From Druceiella hillmani (Eukaryota; Arthropoda; Insecta; Lepidoptera; Hepialidae): a DNA stretch of 64,000 bases. The translations under genes and the position numbers were made by a program. The stretch spans positions 6,190,501-6,254,500 of the forward strand of contig JAYKKI010000095.1 in the NCBI GenBank assembly GCA_039881145.1, read 5' to 3'. Each line of letters begins with the position of its first letter. Within the stretch, counting starts at the first letter, position 1. Positions 55,801 through 64,000 of this stretch are shown one piece after another. Below the pieces are notes generated by a model that did not search any database, was not told where the DNA came from, and saw only the letters and a program-made list of their open reading frames with translations.

Positions 55801-56850
55801 CTTGTCCTAACTTATTCTAACTTATTTTACAATTATCGTCACAATAACTCACGGTGATTTCTATATCGTTGCAAGAATATTAAAAATTATCAATCTCTCT
55901 GTAAGTGTAAGCACTTACACTTAACTATGATGGAAATTTTAAGAGCGAAACTATTCAAGTTCCAAAATACCGACGTCATTTCCGTAAATATTAATTTAGC
56001 GAGTATCAAGATAAGATAAACGATTCTCGCTGTGATAACCCCAATAATTAAATACCCCATAGATTTATAAGCAATATTTTTTTTAGTAACTGAGAAAATT
56101 ATATGTAAGGATAGAAAAAAATGGGTCAAGTCCGTGCCGGAACTCGCATGAAGTAGAGTCACTTCGTTACACCACACTAGTAACTAAAAACCAATTTTAC
56201 TTTAAAAGGTCAATCCACAGATATTCACGTATATACCATTATCATTCAGGTGAATATAATTGGATAAACCTTTATCATTAATATAATTGGATAGATTTAA
56301 AAGGGATTGTAAAAAATGTTATTTGGTCTCAAGTTCGCTTCTATAGAAAGTATGTTTGAAAAAATCATATATATCTCTATATAAATCATCACCTTATGGA
56401 CATACAAAAGTTTAAAATGGTATATATGGGTGTAACGAAATTATAACGATTCCTCATTTCGTTGGGGAACTTATTTAACTTATTTTTTTTAAATTTAAAT
56501 ACTCAAATTTACAGTATAACACATAAAAATATCGTCTAAAATTAAATTGCAATTACTCATCCTTTTAGTATACACCCACCCAACTAGCCCCTAGTCGTGC
56601 TCTTGAGTGTCTCGCGTCAGAGTCTCTACGTCTATGCCAATATATAAAATAAAAATTTTCTTTTTTGTAATATTCACACATATTATATTTTGTAATATTA
56701 CGTCATATACACACAAATACATGTATCCACATTAATATACGAACGGTTTACTAATGTTGCACATATACTCATCTGCACACCTACTCATTTACACTCACAC
56801 ACGCCGACCTATTCCGTTACATTCGTAGTTTGGTTTCGACGTGTTTAGAT
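55801..56850. other. AT-rich DNA; likely 3' untranslated part of the next LINE relic
   Basis: A perfect hairpin, taagtgtaa/ttacactta with a 4-base loop, lies at 55902-55923. From about 56580 to 56850 the sequence is less AT-rich and directly follows the stop codon of the minus-strand LINE relic, so it is probably its 3' untranslated region. Confidence 0.45.
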
Positions 56851-57066
56851 TCATTCAATGATTAAAGTCTCGGCCCTGATGCTACCCCCACGCAGCAACC
56901 AGTTCGTGACCGTCCTTTTAAAAACGTCGTGTATGGTGTCACGTATACTTAATATGTCTTTGGGTAGTTCGTTGTACAATTTTGGTGCGTGGTATTTAGG
57001 GTACGTTCTATTTATAGGGATAGCCCTCTAGCTCTTGTAGTATGGATCAAACTACTACTAGTTTTA
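56851..57066 (-). pseudogene. LINE reverse transcriptase C-terminal relic
   Basis: Minus strand reads I-N-R-T-Y-P-K-Y-H-A-P-K-L-Y-N-E-L-P-K-D-I-L, then T-I-H-D-V-F-K-R and N-W-L-L-R, ending at a stop at 56853-56851. The (Y)PKY.APKLYN.LP...FKR...WLL pattern is the classic C-terminus of CR1/L2/Jockey-type insect non-LTR retrotransposon reverse transcriptases. About ten residues before this segment a TAG interrupts the frame, and further upstream the homology is lost. No ATG-initiated frame exists, as expected for a 5'-truncated copy. GC content is higher than in the flanks. Confidence 0.8.
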
Positions 57067-57189
57067 GAAACTAGTCTAATATTATATAAATTAATATTAT
57101 AGCCAAAACAGTAATTGAAGATTGTAAGTTATTTTACTAGCCCTATTTTACAGCTACACAAATATATCAAACATTCTTGAACAATATTG

Positions 57190-57600
57190 CGACTAATAGC
57201 CATAGAAAATGCAAACTTACGAAAGTTGCTTCAGGCGCGCGTGTCAATTAAATTGCACAAAGGCAAATGAGTATACCGCACTCGGACAGCACTCGCTTCT
57301 ACAAACATATGAACAAATACTTTACAACTAATTGTAAGTGGAGGCGACTAGGCGGACGCTAATGAGCTCAGCGTCGTTGAGGCGGGGCGTTATTAACTTT
57401 TCTTCGTCTCATTGACGCTTCTCCGTGAAAAAACATCGTCCGAAGTGCTAATTGAGCGGACGCTATTTTAAAGCGAGTATTCGCCATTAGGCGTTTACAT
57501 TAATACGTCAATGTTAGCACGAATAAGCCATTAGCGTTCATCGGGCTTCATTTAGGTTAAGTGCTAATTTGGGATGATCGGTGATCGGGAATCGTATGGG
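57190..57600. promoter_or_regulatory. Strong enhancer-like island with clustered homeodomain sites
   Basis: At least eight TAAT/ATTA cores lie within 260 bp, most inside CpG-rich context: acaactaattg, cgctaatgagc, gcgttattaac, gtgctaattgagc, cgccattaggcg, cattaatacg, gccattagcg and gtgctaattt. The 10-mer gcggacgcta occurs twice (57352-57361 and 57456-57465), each time touching a TAAT core. There is no open frame. Such clustering is typical of developmental enhancers bound by Hox or other homeodomain factors. Function and target gene are not visible. Confidence 0.45.
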
Positions 57601-57947
57601 TTCGAGTTACCAATATTAAATAAAATGACCCCAGAATCTTTTTAAAAGATATACGTAATATTTAGGTGGAAAATTTGTATATTTTTTGTCACAATTAAAT
57701 TAACAAAACGATAAATATCGAAATGCGCAGCAATATTCTAGGTATTATTGCGCAACAGTATTCTAGGCATTCATTTAGATATTCGACGATACTTATTGAA
57801 TTGCGCAACGGCATTCACAGTTATAACTTCATCAGAAGTTGTAATTCAATTAATTGCACAGTAAGGTTATTCTAGGGACTATTAAAAAAAGGGACTATTA
57901 AAAATATGTTGTACATGTTCGTGGAGATATTTTTATTATTTTTTTTT
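57601..57947. other. AT-rich DNA, nothing recognised
   Basis: gcgcaacagtattctaggca-type words recur (about 57726-57800 and 57859-57893) but do not form an array. Confidence 0.4.
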
Positions 57948-58230
57948 TGGATTCCGTAGATCAAAAGAAAAAAACTGTCCATCTCGCACAGTCATTTTCT
58001 TCAGAAACCGCTTGACGTAGTAATGTGTCATAGAAATAATGCATATTAAGTCGCACATAACTAAATAGCTAACAGTCACAAATGTTTTAAAAATTATCGT
58101 TTGCAAGGGTAAATATATTAAAACATTCTGAAAATTCTTTTCAAAAGGTTTTAAATTGTTTGATGTGAAACATCTAATAGCGCGTTTGGATAGCAGTCAA
58201 AACGTTCTGACGGCACATCGCAACGTGCCA

Positions 58231-58375
58231 TTCGGGCAGCTTCGCATCTTGTCGACTCTTTCCGACTTAATTCGGCCAGCTTCGCGTCTTATCGGTTCTT
58301 TGCGTCTAATTTCGGCCAGTTTCGCGTCTTGTCGGCTCTTTCCGACTTAATTCGACTAGCTTTGCGTCTTATCAG
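58231..58375 (+). repeat. 40-bp GC-rich array, about 3.6 copies
   Basis: ttcgg(g/c)cag(c/t)ttcgc recurs at 58231, 58271, 58311 and 58351. Alternate units are more alike (cgactctttccgactta against cggttctttgcgtcta), suggesting an 80-bp higher-order unit. The 64-codon frame across it changes phase in each unit and is not coding. Confidence 0.9.
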
Positions 58376-58693
58376 CTAACAGTATTATAAAATTAAAAAT
58401 AAATTTTCAATAGATTGTTAACAAATATTTCTGTGATAAATTATTTCACAAAATAAAACATTAAAATTAAATTAATACTTTATTATTAACAAATATCTGA
58501 ATATTTGTTTTTCGTTTTCAATTCCTTCATATAAAAATATTTCAATACGAAAAAATTGGATGTTTATCTTTATAATTTTAGGTAGTAGTACCTTTATTTT
58601 CAAATGTATACAGAAAGCTAAGCAAAAAAGATATTCTCCACTCCTCTCAAGGGGAGGTGGGCTCCCCTTTGCTTTTAAAATTGAACCTAAAAT

Positions 58694-59245
58694 TATGAAA
58701 ATAACAAGGTTTCTAAAAATTCCGACAAAGGTTATAAGGAAAACTATAAAGATGATATTACATGCCATAGTTATGTCATGTTATATCATATTTAAGCCTT
58801 AATAATATACCTCTAAGTATATTATGTATTATTAAATATTTATTACGTTAAGAAGTCCATATTAGTGATAACTTATGAAAATAACAGGGTTTCTAATATT
58901 TCAGACAAAGGTTATAAGGAAAACTATAAAGATGATATTATATGCCATAGTTATGTCATGTTATATCATATTTAAGCCTCAATAATATACCTCTATGTAT
59001 ATTATGTATTATTAAATATTTATTACGTTAAGAAGTCCATATTAGTGATAACTTATGAAAATAACAGGGTTTCTAATAATTCAGACAAAGGTTATAAGGA
59101 AAACTATAAAGATGATATTACATGCCATAGTTATGTCATGTTATATCATATTTAAGCTTCAATAATATACCTCTATGTATATTATGTATTATTAAATATT
59201 TATTACGTTAAGAAGTCCATATTAGTGATAACTTATGAAAAATAC
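58694..59245 (+). repeat. 180-bp tandem array, 3 copies
   Basis: tatgaaaataac recurs at 58694, 58874 and 59054, with a partial fourth at 59234. Units are nearly identical and contain gacaaaggttataaggaaaa, gatgatatta and agaagtccatattag, which are family-B body sequence. Confidence 0.97.
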
Positions 59246-59310
59246 AGTAATTTCATTTGAAATCAGGCGTTTAATCTTCGATGAGCGAGCCAGACTCGCT
59301 CGCACTTGAC

Positions 59311-61019
59311 TACGTTTCCAAACCATTGGCTACGTCATAGTTAATTTTAAAATTACATTTTGTTTATTTAATAAGTGCTATCTCAGTATACAGTGACAGG
59401 CTGACAAAAATGGCTAGAAATTAAAGTAAACTGAGATTTAATCTTAGATCACATTTTATTATTTATGATTTACCTATGTAATGAAAGGATATCAGGGCAC
59501 TTGTCAAAATTCGCATGCGATCTCCAACAATTCGTGCGCTCATGTCGTTTACCACGCAAAGTTTAATATCATATTGGATTCGCTGCACTTTGAAGTGTTT
59601 TGATTTGACCACTATTTAGTTGCAACGTAATTTACATTAGTCCTTTGCCAATAACATTTATTTTTGTCTTAGTCGTCTCTTTTTTGTCTCGAAAATGCAC
59701 ATGATTCTTATTACATTTTAAAATGATAAAGTGTAATTTATTTTTGTATTAGTTAGTTATAATTTAAAATAATTTAAGGTTTTTCCTCATAGGTCACCAA
59801 TATCGATGCCGGCGACTTTGTAAGCACAGACCACTGAAAAATGTAACTCTGACCACGCCCTTTTGTCAATTTATATCCGGGTAGAAATTTCATTGTGCGA
59901 TTTAAAATACACGTAGTGACATCTATTGATGTAAGTAGGTACACTACATATGTGTGTAATTGAGTAGCTAGGGGTTTCTTTGTGTTGTTGGCCTAATCTA
60001 TTGTAGACATATTTTTGAAAATATTAAATTTGCATATCTTCTGATCGAGTGAATTTTACTTCAAGTTAATCCTGTTAGTAGTTTAATGTGAAACGATACA
60101 AACAGAGACACAACGATAGAAACAAAAACAACAAAAAACAAACAGACGAAAATGTTGGGAATGACCCCAATTTATATTATCACTTATTCCCCCCTCCCCA
60201 GTTTTTTTTGTTGTAAATATTTTCAATGTTCATTACTTAGTGTTTTGTTTTTTTCATTATTATTGTTACACCTTCCCATATAAAGTTTATTTAACTGTTA
60301 ATTTATACACCTTAGAAGTATTTCTCCGGTGCCCATCAACAAAAATTTTCATTTCAATCAGTCCGTTTCATATTTCCACATTCAGCTTTACTTAAATTTA
60401 AATGTTACTCTTGGTATTTAAATACGTATTAACATGAAAATTATACCACACTGCAAAATCTAAAACTCAACGTTTGTTTTTCTAAATAATCAATACCTAC
60501 ATATATAAATGTAGGTTATGAAATAAAATATTCGATTTGGTAAATGCGCCGCATTCATAATAATGTATATGCGAAAGATTTAAGCAAATACAAACAAAAA
60601 TAAATATTGAAGATTCACAGTATTCTAGCATCCTGTCTTTTACTCATGATAAAAAGACGCAGATACACAAGCGTAACTTATAAAAAAAAATTTAATTTAA
60701 TTGTGACGTGTTTTTGAAAGGCTTAACAATATGTACATGAATATAAATACTGAAGATTTGCTGTCTTTAAAAACCCTCTTTTATTTATATTAAATACACA
60801 CAAATTCAAGATGAAAATTTAAATTTTCAATGCGTAATTAATTATATAAATAGATTAAATCTTGGGGAAATTTCGGTTCAAAGAAAATAAGTACTCCAAT
60901 TTGTAGTATTTAAACACCATGCCTTTTACTATTCACTTATAAATATATGGATTCATTTAATATATTAGAAACAATCGGTGTAATTTCTGTGAGCGTCAAT
61001 CGAACAGTGTTGACTTGAT
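59311..61019. other. AT-rich DNA with small GC-richer patches
   Basis: 59490-59600 (tcgcatgcgatctcc, gtcgtttaccacgc) and 59790-59940 are somewhat GC-richer but short. No frame or repeat was recognised. Confidence 0.4.
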
Positions 61020-61490
61020 TGAATTTATTGCAAATGTTCTCTCTTCTACTGAAATAATGTATATAAACTCAAACTTCGCTTAATCGACTCTTCGTTTATT
61101 TTCCTTAGAGAAAAACCATTTGAATTTCACCACCGCTTGAATTCTATAACACTGCCTAACGAACATCGAGCTGAGTAACTAGCGCTTTGCCATCGGCGCT
61201 TCTTGTTAAAACATTTAATGATAATTATGCAATTAGGTCGTTAAAGCCCCGAGTCCTAAGCCGCCGATGCAAAATAAGGAGTCGATGATAATTTACCGCC
61301 ACGAACTTGAGATAAAACTCACTTCAAATTTGTTCTGTGCGCGCGGCGTCGGAATTTCGATATCGCGCTGCAATTACAGACTCACGAGTGGTCGTGACTG
61401 GGACCGATTCATGCTCCGTTCGTTTTAAAAGAAAAAGTAATTCTCGTCTTCGTCTTTATTGGCGGACGGCAGCGGTACGGTTTTTTCAAG
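61020..61490. promoter_or_regulatory. GC-richer island, enhancer candidate
   Basis: Contains taatgataattatgcaatt followed by aggtcgttaaagc, cgatgataatttaccgcc, gtgcgcgcggcgtcgg and tttcgatatcgcgctgcaat. The left half is rich in ATTA/TAAT and ATGCAAT (POU-like) words. A 62-codon frame (61337-61525) enters the right half without protein-like features. Confidence 0.35.
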
Positions 61491-63204
61491 TAGATGGTGG
61501 ACTGGAAGCTTTATTTTTAATTTAAAATTGTCTCGACGCGTTAAACGTCGAGAGGTGTTGATAGGTATATGACTGCATTATATCAGTTTTTATATTACAC
61601 GAGAATATTCAGACTTGACGACGTTCAACCCATTAGACTAAGAGATTTATCGTGATTTAACGCGTTATTGCTTTTGATTTACGGGAAGAGCCGAGTATAT
61701 CTTATAATCTTCTTTTAACATAAGGCTAAAACTCTAGATGTACCTAATACAAATGGGAATTTTAATAAAGTCATTGTATTTTAAGTCAGAAATTATGTTT
61801 ACAATGTTTTGAAATCGACAGGTGGTGTGACTAAGACGCCTTCTACCAGAGTCTCTGAAAAAATCTTGCAAAATATTTTCACGAATCTCGAATTTCCGAA
61901 TAATTTCTAATAGTAAATACAAAACCCAATGTTTCCAATGATAGTTTATATTTATCTATTTTATTTTTAAACCAGGTTTTACCGTATTTTTTATTTATGT
62001 TTTGGTAAAAAATGCTTCTTATTTGTCTCTTAAATATTTGTGAGGACACTGACTTGATAAAACTGAATCGGTGAACATTAGAAGTACTAAAAAAGACCCA
62101 CACACACTTCAAAAGGATTAATGGGATACAAACTTTTGTGCTTTAAGAGTTAACTTTTATCTTATTTAGATCCATTTATTTTCATCGTAAAGAATAGAGA
62201 AAGTACTGATTATACTCAAGATATGATTCTATAGATGAAGATGAGGCACAAACAGGTAGCATATTTTTAATTTTTTTTTTAAAAGATAGAACAAAATGAA
62301 AAAGTTTGTCGAAAAGATAGATAAATTTCACGATTAGCAATAATTTAAAATATTTTGCTTCAATTGTGTAGTTTTATTGAAACGTTATCGATATCAGAAT
62401 TGTACGGATTTAAAAGCCATTAAAATTCTTTTGCATTCATTGTGTTTACGCTTGAACTATTAATTTTCGTTTTACAGCTGAAGAAATAATTAAAATACTT
62501 CGAAATAACGTTTGTCCACTTTTTAAATTTCCGTGGAGTCACGATTCACAGCAATTTTTTTTTAAATTGCACGTTCATTAAGATTAAAAGGGATACTAAG
62601 AAAATAATTGCAAAACACCGACGTGGTAATCCAAACCGTGTTGAAAAACATGTACAATTACTCACCGCCAAACGAACCAGTAATTGCAACTCAAATTTTT
62701 CGTGATTTTCCGATAAAAATGGGTAATCGAATGTATTAAAGAACTTAACATTTTTTTGTAAAATTATTAATTATTTTTTCCTTATTGTTGTAAATAATCA
62801 CAATAGAAGAAAGCCTTACATTTTATACGTACTAAAATTAAGAAAAACACAAGTAAAAAGTATCCAAACTCGATGGGTCCTTACTCCATCATAATCATGT
62901 GTTGTCACCGGAAATAAGTGTATATGCCAAGTTTCAAGTATCTAGCCCAAAAGGAAGTGGGTGAAATACCAATAAAGAAATTTGTATGATATAAAATGTA
63001 ACAGGAATTGAACAGCAGTGCTTAAACGATACAAGGTGGAGAGAAATTGTTCTATTTATTGACTGTCATCCCGAATACTCCCACCTATATACATCCGACC
63101 ACAACGATCGATCTCGTAAAGAAAATTCTACATGCTTGAAACCACGGAACATAGCCTAGTAAAAGTATGAACTAAAAAAATTCCCAAGACACTTGTTAAC
63201 GATA
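61491..63204. other. AT-rich DNA without a gene
   Basis: Frames of 62 and 77 codons on the minus strand (61734-62112) have no recognisable features. No repeat was identified. Confidence 0.5.
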
Positions 63205-63290
63205 TTTTTAGATTCTATAGTGAAACAAGGAAGCCTTATAACTTGGTCAAATCCGTCCGTCCATCCGTCATGGCCTGCAAGTATTTAGAA
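63205..63290 (+). mobile_element. Dispersed repeat head fragment
   Basis: agattctatagtgaaacaag, gaagccttataacttgg and ccgtccgtccatccgtcatg match the head seen at 9619. Confidence 0.5.
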
Positions 63291-63686
63291 TTTTTAAACT
63301 TATACATAAATTATACATAAATTTATATATAACATATACATAAATTTTAAAACATAACACTTTGCAAGTATGTGCTTTCTATGGAGAAATAATTTTAATA
63401 TACCTTTCCGTATACATAAAATGCAAGAATTTTTTTTGTGTATTCCCTAGAGTATATACGAAATATTAAGTTTTAAAGTGATATAAAATATATCCCCTCA
63501 TTCTATTTTTTAATCGTGAAGTTAAAAAAATCTGAAATAATTATCGACAAATTTGATTAAAAATTACAATTAAAATTAATTTCGTTAACCTGCGTTGTCA
63601 ATTTCAAGGGACGTAAAAAACCACGGTATCCTACATTATGCATGTTCCGATACGCACTTATCAACTTGTCAGCATCGTCATTATCA

Positions 63687-64000
63687 TTAGCCGGAAGACG
63701 TAAACTGGTGACCATAGATCGTCCTAGATCCCCACAAAAATTGATCCAGTGCTGCTTACGTCAAGGCACTTGCCGCGACTTTTACCAAGCAGGGGCCCTC
63801 TTTCCGGTACGTGGTCACCATTCAAAAACTTTTCTTCTCCAGCGATCGTCTGTTTTGTGCGCTATGTGCACATTGCCACTTCAGGTTGCGAATTATAAGA
63901 GCTATGTTGGTAAACTTAGTTCTTCTACAGATCTCCTCCTTACGAATCATATCTAGTAGAGAATCCCTACGCATAACTCTTTTCATAGTTCGATGAGTAA
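63687..64000 (-). pseudogene. LINE reverse transcriptase C-terminal relic, cut by window edge
   Basis: Minus strand from the window end reads M-K-R-V-M-R-R-D-S-L-L-D-M-I-R-K-E-E-I, then R-R-T-K, N-L-K-W-Q-C-A-H, and K-V-F-E-W-stop-P-R-T-G-K-R. This is the R(x)EEIRRRTK...LKWQWAGH...KVLEWRPRTGKR region of insect non-LTR endonuclease/reverse transcriptases. The W and G of the WAGH motif are mutated, a stop replaces one codon, and a frameshift follows. The terminal Q-F-T-S-S-G-stop (63687-63689) is in another frame. More of this copy may lie beyond the window. It is the same type as 18560-18730. Confidence 0.85.

Larger units (their letters stand above)
57948..59310 (+). mobile_element. Dispersed repeat family B, enlarged by two internal arrays
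   Basis: Head ggattccgtagatcaaaag, then cagaaaccgcttgacgtag. The middle contains a 40-bp array and a 180-bp array. Between them lies ttttaggtagtagtacc, matching the middle of other family-B copies. The 3' end is gtttaatcttcgatgagcg followed by agactcgctcgcacttgac. Family assignment rests on block order. Confidence 0.7.

Overview
This window looks like a gene-poor intergenic or long-intron stretch from an insect nuclear genome, most likely a butterfly or moth. It is AT-rich and full of (TA)n microsatellites. Its open frames are short, mostly lack a proper ATG start, and match no protein family I recognise. The lepidopteran call rests on many copies of dispersed repeats that begin with a ggttccgtacctcaaaagg-type head and end in a gcgagtccgactcgc hairpin. 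These are very common in moth and butterfly DNA. I found no complete protein-coding gene, no rRNA and no convincing functional tRNA. The only recognisable coding sequence is four broken C-terminal ends of non-LTR retrotransposon (LINE) reverse transcriptases: 18560-18730 (+), 28236-28600 (-), 56851-57066 (-) and 63687-64000 (-, cut by the window edge).

Layout. 1-5 kb: two GC-rich islands (985-1340, 3475-3655) and a ~185-bp tandem array split by a tRNA-like SINE insertion. 5-16 kb: dispersed repeats, a 62-bp array, and little else. 16-25 kb: a chain of tandem arrays (211, ~194, 85/73, 22 and ~210 bp), a LINE relic, and a small fold-back element flanked by a 16-bp target duplication. 26-32 kb: a composite minisatellite, a LINE relic and a ~118-bp array. 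35-47 kb: the most interesting part, with four of the five copies of a short fold-back element whose arms fit the core of a type I hammerhead ribozyme (the fifth is at 9.8 kb). One copy sits inside a 135-bp array, so the empty site can be read directly. 50-59 kb: arrays rich in TATCGATA/CGATA, 151-bp and 180-bp arrays nested inside dispersed repeats, and a strong regulatory-looking island at 57.2-57.6 kb. 61-64 kb: another such island and a LINE relic.

Themes. (1) Tandem arrays cover about one sixth of the window by my hand tally, and several have grown inside copies of a single dispersed repeat family. (2) Two families of short, palindromic, apparently non-autonomous retroelements carry hammerhead-like folds and are flanked by 11-16 bp direct repeats. 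Penelope-like elements and animal retrozymes are known to carry type I hammerheads with very short stem III, so these may be their decayed relatives. (3) About fourteen GC-richer islands with homeodomain-type TAAT cores stand out from the AT-rich background. They would suit distal enhancers of a developmental gene outside the window, but this is inference only. All coordinates and copy comparisons were read by eye, without alignment software.
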